NCBI GenBank assembly: GCA_030524715.1
Contig: JAUNGB010000024.1
Coordinates: 1 to 58,042 of the forward strand
Source of the DNA: Eubacteriales bacterium
GTDB taxonomy: Bacteria; Bacillota; Clostridia; Lachnospirales; Lachnospiraceae
Length of the DNA stretch: 58,042 bases
Direction of reading: 5' to 3'
Shown: positions 16,682 through 25,432 of the stretch, one piece after another
Layout: each line of letters starts with the position of its first letter
Position numbering within the stretch: the first letter of the stretch is position 1
The notes under the pieces: generated by a model
What the model was told of the DNA's origin: nothing
The model's input: the letters and a program-made list of their open reading frames with translations, nothing else
Databases searched by the model: none
Position numbers and translations under genes: made by a program

Positions 16682-18025
16682 ATGCAGACAGATATGACAA
16701 CAGGAAAACCAATGAAAATCATACTTAATTTTACGATTCCTGTGTTTGCAGGAGGTGTATTCCAGCAGTTTTATAACATGATGGATGCGGTGATCGTAGG
16801 GAAATTTGTAGGGACAAAGGCGCTTGCGGCAGTAGGGGCCACAGGTACGATCATGTTCCTTATACTGGGATTTCTCATGGGATTGACGGCAGGGTTCACT
16901 GTTCTGACCTCTCAGAAATTCGGCGCGGGAAGGATGGACGAGGTACGCCAGACAGTGGGAAATGCGGCGATTCTGGCTTTAGCCGTATCCGTTGTTATGA
17001 CAGCCGTAAGCATGGCCGGTATGCGGCGGCTTCTTATCTTTATGAACACGCCGGAGGATATTTTTAACGATGCATACTCCTATATTATGATCATCTGCGG
17101 GGGGATTTTTGCACAGGTGCTGTATAACCTTCTGGCAAGTATTTTAAGGGCGTTGGGAAACAGTAAAATACCTCTGTATTTTCTGATTTTATCCGCACTT
17201 TTAAATATAGGCCTCGATCTGCTGCTGGTTACTGGTTTCCATATGGGGGTAGCGGGAGCCGCATGGGCGACTGTCATTTCCCAGGGAATCTCAGGAGTAC
17301 TTTGCCTGCTTTATATCGTCAGGGCAGTTCCTGAACTTCACTTGAAAAAGGATGATTGGAGATTTCGCAGGAATCTTGCGAAAAATCAGATTAGCGTAGG
17401 GATTCCCATGGGCCTGCAGTATTCTATTACAGCGATCGGAACAATGATGGTGCAGTCTTCCCTGAACATCCTGGGCTCTTATGCAGTCGCCGCGTTTACG
17501 GCTGGAAACAAAATTGAAAATATTTTTTCACAGGGCTTTGTCGCGGTGGGAACGGCGATGGCCACTTATAACGCGCAGAATATCGGCGCGGGGAGACTGG
17601 ACCGGGTAAAAGAGGGCTTTCGCAGCGCGCACCTTATAGGGATTACCTATGCGGTTGTTACCGGAATCGTGATGGTTACCGCAGGAAAATATTTTTCTTA
17701 TCTGTTTATTTCAGATAACATGGACCAGGTGATCCCGATGGTAGATATTTACGTTAAATGTGCGGGACTTTTTTTCATACCGCTTTATTACGTAAACTGT
17801 GTCCGGAATGGCATTCAGGGAATGGGATACGGCTTTCTTCCTATGATGGCGGGAGTGGCAGAACTTGCAGGACGGGGAGTAACTGCAGTTGTGGCAGCTT
17901 CCCGAAAGAGTTATCTGGGAACATGCCTTGCAAGTCCGGTTGCCTGGGTTGTGGCTTCTGTACTGTTGATATTTATGTACTCTTATGTGATGAAAGATAC
18001 GGAACGCAGGCTTTCGCGAAAATAA
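16682..18025 (+). CDS. MATE family efflux transporter
   Basis: Predicted inner-membrane multidrug/toxin antiporter exporting organic cations or drugs in exchange for Na+ or H+. The 447 aa product has about 12 hydrophobic segments in two repeats. It starts with the family pattern TTGKPMKIILNFTIPVFAGGVFQQFYNMMDA and has GALIVGKFVG-like and QGISGVLCLLY segments; the second half begins near NQISVGIPMGLQYS. I chose ATG 16682 because GGAG (16669-16672) lies 9 bases upstream; ATGs at 16667 and 16673 have no such site. Substrate cannot be inferred. Apparently a single-gene unit. Confidence 0.92.
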   Translation: MQTDMTTGKPMKIILNFTIPVFAGGVFQQFYNMMDAVIVGKFVGTKALAAVGATGTIMFLILGFLMGLTAGFTVLTSQKFGAGRMDEVRQTVGNAAILALAVSVVMTAVSMAGMRRLLIFMNTPEDIFNDAYSYIMIICGGIFAQVLYNLLASILRALGNSKIPLYFLILSALLNIGLDLLLVTGFHMGVAGAAWATVISQGISGVLCLLYIVRAVPELHLKKDDWRFRRNLAKNQISVGIPMGLQYSITAIGTMMVQSSLNILGSYAVAAFTAGNKIENIFSQGFVAVGTAMATYNAQNIGAGRLDRVKEGFRSAHLIGITYAVVTGIVMVTAGKYFSYLFISDNMDQVIPMVDIYVKCAGLFFIPLYYVNCVRNGIQGMGYGFLPMMAGVAELAGRGVTAVVAASRKSYLGTCLASPVAWVVASVLLIFMYSYVMKDTERRLSRK

Positions 18026-18067
18026 TAAAGAAAAATAGTTTTCTTGATTTTACATATTCCTGAAAAA

Positions 18068-18097
18068 TCCGGCTGTACATCTGATTTAACAGCCGGA
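18068..18097. terminator. Hairpin after the MATE gene
   Basis: TCCGGCTGT (18068-18076) pairs perfectly with ACAGCCGGA (18089-18097). There is no T-run on the plus strand, so it is a weak candidate terminator. The rest of the 318 bp gap (18026-18343) contains a TATAAT (18186-18191) without a clear -35 box, a small hairpin repeat and a degenerate family 1 repeat. Confidence 0.45.
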
Positions 18098-18196
18098 TAA
18101 AAACAAGAAACAGGGACAAACTATCTAACAAATATTAATCTTTTATAAAAAATAGAAATATAGGTGCAAAAAGAAAGAATTGTGTTATAATGTAGC

Positions 18197-18226
18197 AAGG
18201 CGGAATACGAATATCCGCTTTACTGG
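18197..18226. repeat. Small GCGGA/TCCGC hairpin repeat (family 4)
   Basis: GCGGAATACGAATATCCGCT followed by TTACTGG. Similar segments occur at 27632, 39504 and 42044. Confidence 0.4.
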
Positions 18227-18245
18227 AAGATATTTCGTATCATTA

Positions 18246-18290
18246 GAGCGTGTTTGAAAATTGCGGGAACGGATTTTTAAGCACACATTA
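18246..18290. repeat. Palindromic repeat family 1, degenerate mini copy
   Basis: Retains the left arm GAGCGTGTTTGAAAATTG, then a short GCGGGAACGGA core and a decayed right arm (TTTTTAAGCACAC). About 45 bp, so most of the internal region is deleted. It lies upstream of the L,D-transpeptidase gene. Confidence 0.65.
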
Positions 18291-18343
18291 GAATATCAAA
18301 AGGATACGAAGTTTATACGCTTATTGTCGAGGAGAGTATGTAG

Positions 18344-20155
18344 ATGAGTAGCGAAGATAAGAAAGACAAAATACAGGAAGAGGATCTGGATACTGCGGCG
18401 GAAAGCGCGGAAGTGACCCAAGCGCCGAAGGAGCCCCCTTCTTCCGATACCCCGGAGACTGAGCAGGAAGAACAGGCGGAGGCTGACAGCATTGAAGATA
18501 AGATCGAAGCCGCCATGGCAAAGATTGTGACCGACACGGTGGGGACGACGCCGATTCAGCCGGTGTCACCGGATAAACGCCCGCCGGTCATGAAAGGGAT
18601 TAAGAAAGAAGAATCCGCCGAGTCCACCGAACAGCAGCCGTCTCCGCATAGAGCCGCGCGTTCCGCGAGGCCCAAACCCGTTACCTATGTCCACATAGAC
18701 GATGATGAAATGACTTTGCCTCCCATAAGGGAAAAGAAGAAACATAAAGGGCTGAAAATAACCGGAATTGTGGCGGCTATGGCACTTGTAGCTGCCGGCG
18801 GTGCGTATGCGGGGATTTCCTATTATTATTCGGACAAATTTTTTGAAAAAACGGTAATTAACGGTATTGACTGCTCAGGCATGACTGCCTATGAGGCGGA
18901 GCAGGCGATTGCCAGTGTAGTGGAAGATTATTCCATTCAGGTAGCATCACGGAATCTGGAGCCGCAGACTATCAGCGGAGATCAGATTGATTACCGTTAT
19001 GTGTCCAGCGGAGAAGTTCTGAAGCTTTTGAAGCAGCAGAAGCCTTACGAATGGGTGAAGGGTCTGTTTGAAGAGCGGACTTATACTGCTTCCGAGAACA
19101 TTACCTATGACAAGCAGCTTCTCCAGAACGAAGTAAAGGAGTTAAACTGCGCAAAAGAAGAAAATCAGGTAGCGCCGGAGGATGCATACGTGGCATTTAA
19201 CGATACTCAGTTTGAAATCGTTCCGGAGACGGAAGGCAGTAAGCTTGACGTCAGACAGGCATATAAAATCCTGAACGAAGCAATTTCCGGAAGCCAGGAT
19301 TCCGTAGATTTTGCCAGTGATCCGGATGCATACGTCAAAGCTGCTGTGACGAAAGACGATCCGGAGCTTCAGGTTGCCGTAGACGCCTGCAACAATTACA
19401 CCAAGGCAAGTATCACTTATACCTTTGGAGAAGAAACGGTTACTCTGGATGGCTCCACGATCAAGGACTGGCTCCAGTTTGATGAAAAGGGCCAGCTTGT
19501 CCGTGACGACGCTTCCTTCCAGCAGCACATTGCCGACTTCGTTGCCCAGCTTGCGGCAAGCCATGATACGGTGGGAACGGACAGGGAATTCCATACTACC
19601 AGCGGAAGGACTGTTTATGTTTACGGAACTGCTTATGGCTGGCAGATAGACCAGTCCGCAGAGATCGCACAGCTTACTTCAGAGATTCAGTCGGGAACCC
19701 AGATCCAGAGAGAACCTGTCTATTCCATGACTGCTAATTCCTATGGATATAATGATTTGGGAGATACCTATATAGAAGTGGACCTGAGCGACCAGCATAT
19801 GTACTATTATCAGAACGGCTCTATTATTTTTGACAGTGATATTGTATCCGGTAATATGAGCTATGCGGACCGCCAGACACCGCCCGGTATATTCACTCTT
19901 TATTATAAGAAGAGCCCGGATGTTTTAAGGGGTACCCAGCGTGAGGATGGAACCTATGAATACGAACAGCCGGTAACCTACTGGATGCCGTTTAATGGAG
20001 GAATCGGTTTCCATGATGCTGACTGGCAGCCCTATTTTGGCGGCGACCGTTACCTTACAGGAGGATCCCACGGATGTATCAATCTTCCGCCGGAAAATGC
20101 GGCGGTTCTTAACGATATTATCCAGTCGGGCGTCCCGATCATTTGCTTATATTAA
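18344..20155 (+). CDS. Membrane-anchored L,D-transpeptidase (YkuD) with PG_binding_4 domain
   Basis: Predicted cell-wall enzyme making 3-3 peptidoglycan cross-links or attaching proteins to peptidoglycan. The 603 aa product has a long acidic disordered cytoplasmic N-terminus (1-140), one transmembrane helix (about 145-165, GIVAAMALVAAGGAYAGISY), an external PG_binding_4-like region (about 170-440) and a C-terminal YkuD domain (about 470-603) with the catalytic motif GGSHGCINLP (Cys578). This architecture is common in clostridia. ATG follows GAGGAGAG. It lies 63 bp upstream of a small membrane protein gene, possibly the same transcript. Such enzymes can lower sensitivity to beta-lactams that act on D,D-transpeptidases; that is family knowledge, not shown here. 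Confidence 0.93.
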   Translation: MSSEDKKDKIQEEDLDTAAESAEVTQAPKEPPSSDTPETEQEEQAEADSIEDKIEAAMAKIVTDTVGTTPIQPVSPDKRPPVMKGIKKEESAESTEQQPSPHRAARSARPKPVTYVHIDDDEMTLPPIREKKKHKGLKITGIVAAMALVAAGGAYAGISYYYSDKFFEKTVINGIDCSGMTAYEAEQAIASVVEDYSIQVASRNLEPQTISGDQIDYRYVSSGEVLKLLKQQKPYEWVKGLFEERTYTASENITYDKQLLQNEVKELNCAKEENQVAPEDAYVAFNDTQFEIVPETEGSKLDVRQAYKILNEAISGSQDSVDFASDPDAYVKAAVTKDDPELQVAVDACNNYTKASITYTFGEETVTLDGSTIKDWLQFDEKGQLVRDDASFQQHIADFVAQLAASHDTVGTDREFHTTSGRTVYVYGTAYGWQIDQSAEIAQLTSEIQSGTQIQREPVYSMTANSYGYNDLGDTYIEVDLSDQHMYYYQNGSIIFDSDIVSGNMSYADRQTPPGIFTLYYKKSPDVLRGTQREDGTYEYEQPVTYWMPFNGGIGFHDADWQPYFGGDRYLTGGSHGCINLPPENAAVLNDIIQSGVPIICLY

Positions 20156-20218
20156 TACAGAAATCGTAAATAATGAAATGTACAGAATAAAATAGAAGAA
20201 TAAAACAGGAGAAAAGTT

Positions 20219-20512
20219 ATGGATCGTTCATTAGATTTTATATTAGCTGTTGGCGCCCTGATCGTAGGGATTATGCTTGTTGCAGGACACGGCTCCGTAT
20301 TTATGAAAGGTGGAAATACCCAGCAGCGTAAAGCTGTCTATGACGAGAAAAAAATGGAAAAGGCTTCCGGTGTTGCACTGATCCTGATCGGAATTGCCAC
20401 AGGGATCGATTCTTATACCCAGGGACTTCCTGCGAAACTGGCATATATCGCAGTTCTTGTGATCATCATGGTTGTCCTGGTTTATTATCTCAGAACAAAA
20501 TGTAAAAAATAG
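20219..20512 (+). CDS. DUF3784-like small membrane protein
   Basis: A 97 aa product with three hydrophobic segments (about 7-25, 50-65, 70-90) separated by KGGNTQQRKAVYDEKKMEKASG. The G-N-T...K..YDEKK...G pattern resembles DUF3784 integral membrane proteins, which are of unknown role. The C-terminus is basic (RTKCKK), consistent with positive-inside topology. ATG follows AGGAGAAAAG. Probably co-transcribed with the upstream transpeptidase gene. Confidence 0.75.
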   Translation: MDRSLDFILAVGALIVGIMLVAGHGSVFMKGGNTQQRKAVYDEKKMEKASGVALILIGIATGIDSYTQGLPAKLAYIAVLVIIMVVLVYYLRTKCKK

Positions 20513-20528
20513 CTATTGCATTATTGCA

Positions 20529-20640
20529 CAGAGCGTGTTTGAAAATTCATTTCAGCAATCTGTATCCTCCACTTTGCGGTATATTTGTCCCACAAATTGT
20601 GGAATACATCTTGCAGAAAGCAATTTTCAAACACGCTCTG
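20529..20640. repeat. Palindromic repeat family 1, long complete copy
   Basis: Terminal inverted repeats CAGAGCGTGTTTGAAAATT / AATTTTCAAACACGCTCTG. Opposite orientation to the 14550 copy and about 27 bp longer, because of an added segment containing the hairpin CCCACAAATTGTGG. Confidence 0.88.
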
Positions 20641-20661
20641 ATTTTGAAATAATAACTGCAT

Positions 20662-20702
20662 ATGTCAGAATCCCCGTCGCACAGCGGCGGGGATTCTGAC
20701 AT
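20662..20702. terminator. Convergent hairpin terminator
   Basis: A perfect 15 bp stem, ATGTCAGAATCCCCG (20662-20676) and its complement (20688-20702), between two convergent genes. It lacks a strong T-run. Confidence 0.65.
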
Positions 20703-20716
20703 ACTGTAGCTCTGTC

Positions 20717-21334
20717 TTATAAGATTTCCAGCAGATCCAACGGCTTGTTTATTACGGCAAAAGGTTCTGCAACTTTTCCAAATCCGTATGCTGCAAAAAT
20801 AAACGGAACGCCTGCCTTTTTACAGGCGTTGAAATCCCCCATGGTATCTCCTACGTAAACAGGGTATTTTAATTGATAGTCTTTTACGATCTTTGAAATA
20901 TTTCCCGCTTTATCCAATCCGGTATCACCGGGACAAAGATGTCCTTTAAAATAATGTCCGAATCCGGTAGCCTCCAGAAATACTTCTATATATCCTGCCT
21001 GGCAATTGCTGACGATAAACAGCGGATATTTTTCGCTTAATGCCCTGAGCGTTTTCTCCAGATCTTCATATAACGGCGCGCATTGTTTCCTTAACGCCTG
21101 GTGCTCGGCCTCGCAGCATCCGTCAATTAAACGCAATTGTTCTGCTTCTTCATATTCGGGAAACAATTGTTTTGCAATATCCGGCAGAAGCTGGCCAAAT
21201 AATCCCATCAGCCTTTCGGAAGTAATTTCAATATCCATCCCCTCGGCGTTTTTTAAATAATCTGTCCAGGCGTCTGCTACGATTCCGGTGGAATCCCATA
21301 AAGTTCCGTCAACGTCAAAAATAACACTATCCAT
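20717..21334 (-). CDS. HAD-superfamily phosphatase (phosphoglycolate phosphatase-like)
   Basis: Predicted small-molecule phosphatase. The 205 aa product has HAD motif I DVDGTLWDS at residues 6-14 (nucleophile and acid Asp), motif II IVSNC near 109, and motif III/IV K..Y.VGDTMGDF...K.AG near the C-terminus. A helical cap at about 20-85 makes it subfamily IA like Gph or beta-phosphoglucomutase. ATG follows GAGAGGAC. The substrate is unknown; a housekeeping role in removing 2-phosphoglycolate or another damaged metabolite is typical of the family. Monocistronic on the minus strand. Confidence 0.88.
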   Translation of the reverse strand: MDSVIFDVDGTLWDSTGIVADAWTDYLKNAEGMDIEITSERLMGLFGQLLPDIAKQLFPEYEEAEQLRLIDGCCEAEHQALRKQCAPLYEDLEKTLRALSEKYPLFIVSNCQAGYIEVFLEATGFGHYFKGHLCPGDTGLDKAGNISKIVKDYQLKYPVYVGDTMGDFNACKKAGVPFIFAAYGFGKVAEPFAVINKPLDLLEIL

Positions 21335-21356
21335 GGTAAAGTCCTCTCTTTATGAT

Positions 21357-21423
21357 GTCAGGAATTCATCGCTACTGGCCCACGGCCTTGCAGCCAGTGC
21401 AAGGCTTGGGTGTGAACAGTAAC
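21357..21423. repeat. Palindromic repeat family 3, copy
   Basis: Stem-loop around GCCTTGCAGCCAGTGCAAGGC, ending in the family block CTTGGGTGTGAACAGTAAC. It lies in the divergent region between the HAD gene and sfsA. Confidence 0.75.
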
Positions 21424-21508
21424 ACATAGAGTCATTTTATCGAAGAAAAGAGAAAAAAGCAACTGGCTTTTTTTTTATTTTATGTTATGATATAGGACGA
21501 GGTGAAAT

Positions 21509-22207
21509 ATGAAGTATGAAATGATTAAAAAAGCGGCCTTTTTATCCCGTCCCAACCGTTTTATCGCGCAGGTGGAGCTGGATGGAAAGATAGAGACAGT
21601 CCATGTGAAAAATACCGGGCGATGCAAAGAACTTCTCATTCCGGGGGCTTCCGTTATACTGGAAGAGAGCAAAAACCCTGGCCGTAAAACAAAATACGAC
21701 CTGGTCTGCGTAAAGAAACAGGGCCGTTGGATCAATATGGATTCCCAGATTCCAAACAAGGCTGCAGTTGAATGGGTACAACAGGGGAACCTGTTTCCGG
21801 AAAAAGTGAAGCTATATCCTGAACGAAAATATGGGAATTCACGTTTCGATATCTATGTGGAATCACCTGTCCGCAGGGCCTTTATTGAAGTGAAGGGCGT
21901 AACTCTGGAAGAAGAGAATATTGCCCGGTTTCCGGATGCTCCTACACAGCGCGGTGTGAAGCACATAGAAGAACTGATAAATTGCCTTAAAGAGGGATAT
22001 GAGGCATATCTTCTGTTTGTTATACAAATGAAGGGAATCCGCAAATTTGAGCCGAACTGGGATACGCACAGGGAATTTGGGGAAACTCTTAAAGCAGCCC
22101 GTGCAGCAGGAGTGAAACTACTTGCTTATGACTGCCTGATAACGGAGGACAGTATAGAAATACAGTCTCCTGTCCCCATTGACCTGGAGGAAGACAATGC
22201 TGTATGA
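21509..22207 (+). CDS. sfsA: SfsA family DNA/RNA nuclease
   Basis: SfsA was named for stimulating sugar fermentation in E. coli when overexpressed; the family is now regarded as a nuclease with a restriction-endonuclease-like fold. The 232 aa product has an N-terminal OB-like part (FIAQVELDGKIETVHVKNTGRCKELL) and a nuclease core with RFDIYVE and FIEVKGVTLEEENIARFPDAPTQRG, where D and ExK are the expected active-site residues. Length is typical. ATG follows GAGGTGAAAT. Its stop codon overlaps the mutY start, so the two are translationally coupled. Confidence 0.95.
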   Translation: MKYEMIKKAAFLSRPNRFIAQVELDGKIETVHVKNTGRCKELLIPGASVILEESKNPGRKTKYDLVCVKKQGRWINMDSQIPNKAAVEWVQQGNLFPEKVKLYPERKYGNSRFDIYVESPVRRAFIEVKGVTLEEENIARFPDAPTQRGVKHIEELINCLKEGYEAYLLFVIQMKGIRKFEPNWDTHREFGETLKAARAAGVKLLAYDCLITEDSIEIQSPVPIDLEEDNAV

Positions 22208-23252
22208 AATCGTTCAGCCGCTTTTGGAGTGGTACAGAATAAATAAACGGATTCTTCCCTGGCGCGACCAAAAGAACGCATACTATACATGGGTATCTGA
22301 AATTATGCTTCAGCAGACACGAGTAGAAGCAGTTAAGCCGTACTTTGCCCGCTTTATTTCGGAATTGCCGGATATCCCCTCGCTGGCTGCCTGCCCGGAG
22401 GAAAAGCTGATGAAATTATGGGAGGGTCTTGGTTATTATAATCGTGTCCGAAATATGCAAAAAGCCGCGGTTACCGTGGTAGAAGAATATAATGGACAGC
22501 TTCCTGAATCTTTTTCACAGCTTCTTTCGTTAAAAGGGATAGGGAGTTATACGGCAGGCGCCATAGCGTCTATTGCTTACGGGATTCCTGTACCTGCCGT
22601 AGACGGTAATGTTCTTCGGGTTTTTTCACGGATTACAGAAAGCCGGGAGGACATTATGAAGCAATCTGTCCGCAAAAAGACGGAACAGCTTCTTTCGGAA
22701 ATTATGCCGAAGGATTGCCCGGGAGATTTTAATCAGGCGTTAATGGAGTTGGGCGCCGTTATCTGTGTACCGAACGGCCCCGCAAAATGTACAATTTGCC
22801 CTGTGGCGTCCAATTGTCTGGCGCATCTTCACGGAACGTCAGAGGAATTACCGGTGAAAGCGCCGAAAAAGGAGCGGACAGTAGAAGAGCGTACTGTATT
22901 TGTAATACAGGACGGCAGCCGTACTGCCATACAGAAGCGGCCGTCCCGGGGACTTTTGGCGGGACTGTATGAGCTGCCGAATGTTAAAGGCAGGCTGACT
23001 GCCGGGGAAGCCCTGAAGGTCATAAAAGAAATGCAGTTAGAGCCGTTATATATAGAAGAACTGGAGCCTGCAAAGCATATTTTTTCCCATGTGGAGTGGA
23101 GGATGACCGCTTATCGTATCCGGGTATCATCTCTGGAGACTTCCGGGAACAAAAATCTTATTTTTACAGAAAAAAAACAGTCTGAAAAGCAGTATGCCAT
23201 ACCGTCTGCTTTTGGCGCATATGTGAAATACATGAAGGAGGAAAAAAGATGA
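22197..23252 (+). CDS. mutY: A/G-specific adenine DNA glycosylase
   Basis: Removes adenine mispaired with 8-oxoguanine in base excision repair. The 351 aa product has the catalytic Glu in WVSEIMLQQTRV, the helix-hairpin-helix LKGIGSYTAGAIAS, the catalytic Asp in AVDGNVLRV, an Fe-S cluster loop (CVPNGPAKCTICPVASNC, Cys spacing 7-2-5, as seen in clostridial MutY), and a C-terminal NUDIX-like 8-oxoG recognition domain (about 230-350). I chose ATG 22197, which overlaps the sfsA stop and follows GGAGG; an upstream GTG- or ATG-type extension to 22179 lacks a site. Its end overlaps the next start by 4 bases (ATGA). Confidence 0.96.
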   Translation: MLYEIVQPLLEWYRINKRILPWRDQKNAYYTWVSEIMLQQTRVEAVKPYFARFISELPDIPSLAACPEEKLMKLWEGLGYYNRVRNMQKAAVTVVEEYNGQLPESFSQLLSLKGIGSYTAGAIASIAYGIPVPAVDGNVLRVFSRITESREDIMKQSVRKKTEQLLSEIMPKDCPGDFNQALMELGAVICVPNGPAKCTICPVASNCLAHLHGTSEELPVKAPKKERTVEERTVFVIQDGSRTAIQKRPSRGLLAGLYELPNVKGRLTAGEALKVIKEMQLEPLYIEELEPAKHIFSHVEWRMTAYRIRVSSLETSGNKNLIFTEKKQSEKQYAIPSAFGAYVKYMKEEKR

Positions 23253-24265
23253 AATTGCTGAGTATTGCCATTCCCTGCTACAATTCTGAGAATTATATGG
23301 AAAAATGTGTGGAATCGCTGCTGGTTGGCGGGGAGGAAGTGGAAATTTTAATCGTCGATGACGGTTCATCTGACAGAACTGCTGAAATTGCAGATGCATA
23401 TGCCGAGAAATATCCTACGATTATTAAAGCAATCCATCAGGAAAACGGAGGCCACGGAGAAGCGGTAAACGCAGGTGTCCGAAATGCCACCGGGCTGTAT
23501 TTTAAAGTGGTGGACAGCGACGACTGGGTAAACAAAGAAGCATATATTAAAATTCTCCGTACTCTGGAGGATCTTATCCGGGGACCGAAGACAGTGGACA
23601 TGCTGATCAGCAATTTTGTATACGAGAAGCAGGGAGCGGCCAGAAAGAAGGTTATGCAGTACCGCCATCATCTTCCTGTTGATGAAGTGTTTGGGTGGAA
23701 TGATGTGGGACATATGCCAAAGGGAAAGTATCTGCTGATGCATTCTATTATCTATCGTACGAAGCTTCTCCATGAATGCAGCCTGGAGCTTCCGAAGCAT
23801 ACCTTTTATGTAGACAACCTGTTTGCCTACGTACCGCTGCCTTATGTGCGTAACCTTTATTATCTGGATGTGAATTTTTACCGCTATTTTATAGGAAGAG
23901 AAGACCAGTCTGTGAATGAGAAGGTTATGATCAGAAGAATCGACCAGCAATTGCGTGTCAACAAGTTGATGGTGGATGTGTTTCACAACTGTGAATTTAC
24001 GAATAAACGCCTGAAAGCATATATGCTCAGTTATCTTGACATCATTACAACGATTTCTTCTATTATGCTGATACGCTCCGGAACAGAGGAAGGACTTCAG
24101 AAAAAGAAAGAGCTTCTGGAATATATCCGCAGCCAGGATCGCTGGCTGTACAGGAAACTTCGTTACGGCCTTTTTGGAAGAGCGGCAAACCTTCCTGGAA
24201 GAGGCGGACGTAAGATGTTTGTTACCGCTTACAAGATCTGTCAGAAATTCTATGGCTTTAATTAA
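23249..24265 (+). CDS. Family 2 glycosyltransferase
   Basis: Predicted inverting GT-A transferase that adds a sugar to a surface glycan or lipid carrier. The 338 aa product starts with the family pattern LLSIAIPCYNSENYMEKCVESLL, then EILIVDDGSSDRT, the acceptor region GGHGEAVNAGVRNATG, and the metal-binding KVVDSDDW. Its C-terminal half (about 200-338) is basic and helical, with no clear membrane helix. It overlaps the mutY stop by 4 bases and is the last gene of sfsA-mutY-GT2. The functional link with the repair genes is not obvious. Confidence 0.9.
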   Translation: MKLLSIAIPCYNSENYMEKCVESLLVGGEEVEILIVDDGSSDRTAEIADAYAEKYPTIIKAIHQENGGHGEAVNAGVRNATGLYFKVVDSDDWVNKEAYIKILRTLEDLIRGPKTVDMLISNFVYEKQGAARKKVMQYRHHLPVDEVFGWNDVGHMPKGKYLLMHSIIYRTKLLHECSLELPKHTFYVDNLFAYVPLPYVRNLYYLDVNFYRYFIGREDQSVNEKVMIRRIDQQLRVNKLMVDVFHNCEFTNKRLKAYMLSYLDIITTISSIMLIRSGTEEGLQKKKELLEYIRSQDRWLYRKLRYGLFGRAANLPGRGGRKMFVTAYKICQKFYGFN

Positions 24266-24282
24266 AAGAGATCTATAAGAAA

Positions 24283-24333
24283 AAACAGGGCGCCGATCAT
24301 ACCGGAAATGGTATGATCGGCGCCCTGTTTCAT
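24283..24333. terminator. Strong bidirectional terminator
   Basis: A perfect 21 bp stem, AAACAGGGCGCCGATCATACC (24283-24303, complement 24310-24330), flanked by A-run and T-run. It serves both the GT2 gene and the convergent PAP2 gene. Confidence 0.92.
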
Positions 24334-24365
24334 TGTGACGGCAATATCTGATATAACGGATGCCG

Positions 24366-25058
24366 TTATAATTTGTAGCGCTTTTGCCGATCTTTACGAA
24401 TACGCGTCTCCATTGCAGGCCTCCGTGAAGCCTCCTGTGACTTCTGCGGATAAAATATAAGATATCCGAAGAGCGCCAGAGTAGCACCCATACAGACATC
24501 GATCACAGAATGCTGCTTCAGGAACATTGTGGAAAGAATGATCAGAATCGTCAGCGTTAATGAGCCGTACCGGATCACTTTGTGCTTCTGCAATGCTTCG
24601 CAGGATGTCAGCGACATATGAATTGCAAGGGAATTGAATACGTGAATACTCGGGAGAATATTCGTTGGCGTATCGGTCTGGTACAGCCAGCGTACCAATT
24701 CTGTAAAAATGTTCTCGCGCGGAAATTCCGTCGGGCGCAGGTGCTGTACATTCGGGTAAATATAGGAGACAATGAGAAAAACTGTCATTCCTAACATCAG
24801 GTTAAATGTAAGCTGATAATATTCGTGCTTATTTTTGTTATAAAAGATAAAATATGCAACTGCCATGATCATATACGGGAACCAGAGCAGATAAGGTATT
24901 ACAAAAAATTCGCAAAATGGAATCATATCGTCAAATACCGTATGTACCACATGGTAGCCATGGACAGGCCGATGCTCAAGGTACCCAAATAAAATCAGGT
25001 AGATACAACTGTAGATCACTATAACAAAGCCATGTTTATATTTTTTTATAAATTCCAA
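24366..25058 (-). CDS. PAP2-superfamily membrane phosphatase
   Basis: Predicted integral-membrane phosphatase or phosphotransferase acting on lipid phosphates. The product has about six hydrophobic segments. PAP2 motifs are visible as LPSIHVFNS (catalytic His) and SVIDVCMGATLAL (second His position replaced by the S-x-x-D-x-x-x-G version); motif 1 (around VQHLRP) is degenerate. This resembles the Aur1/inositol-phosphotransferase branch more than classic PgpB. I prefer the TTG at 25058, which follows AAGGAAGGTG at a good distance; the ATG at 25088 has no ribosome binding site but would add ten residues. Monocistronic. Confidence 0.82.
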   Translation of the reverse strand: MEFIKKYKHGFVIVIYSCIYLILFGYLEHRPVHGYHVVHTVFDDMIPFCEFFVIPYLLWFPYMIMAVAYFIFYNKNKHEYYQLTFNLMLGMTVFLIVSYIYPNVQHLRPTEFPRENIFTELVRWLYQTDTPTNILPSIHVFNSLAIHMSLTSCEALQKHKVIRYGSLTLTILIILSTMFLKQHSVIDVCMGATLALFGYLIFYPQKSQEASRRPAMETRIRKDRQKRYKL

Positions 25059-25363
25059 CAGGGCGTCACCTTCCTTATAAGAGCGCATCAGCGCGAAATG
25101 TTAACAGGGAACGCTTTTCAGCGTGATTCATATTATAGCATAGGAAAAATAACTTTTAAAGCCTTCTTTTTGAAATACACAAAAAGTTCATCAAAGTTCA
25201 TCAAAATAATCAACGGTCTGTTACTGCTCGCCCCGTCTATAGCAACGACGGGTTCCACACCTCTCTTTGTTTTATAATACCATTGATATGCAGAATTTAC
25301 AAATAAATTTTAACAAATATTTATAAAAGTTGTATAAATTGTGTACAAGGCAGAAAAATATGA

Positions 25364-25369
25364 TATACT
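25364..25369 (+). promoter_or_regulatory. Possible -10 box of the topB promoter
   Basis: TATACT about 64 bp before topB. The best -35 candidate (TTGTGT, 25339-25344) is 19 bp away, so the spacing is poor. The rest of 25059-25432 is A/T-rich and non-coding, with a short direct repeat (AAAGTTCATC) near 25182-25205. Confidence 0.4.
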
Positions 25370-25432
25370 ACACGGAGCGGGTTTTGAACGCTTTACTTAA
25401 TTATAGTGATTCCAAAGAGAGGAACGAACAAT

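Noticed and set aside
23366-24499. 377-codon minus-strand open frame opposite the GT2 gene
   Set aside because: Shadow of the GT2 gene; it also runs through the strong terminator at 24283-24333 and into the PAP2 gene.
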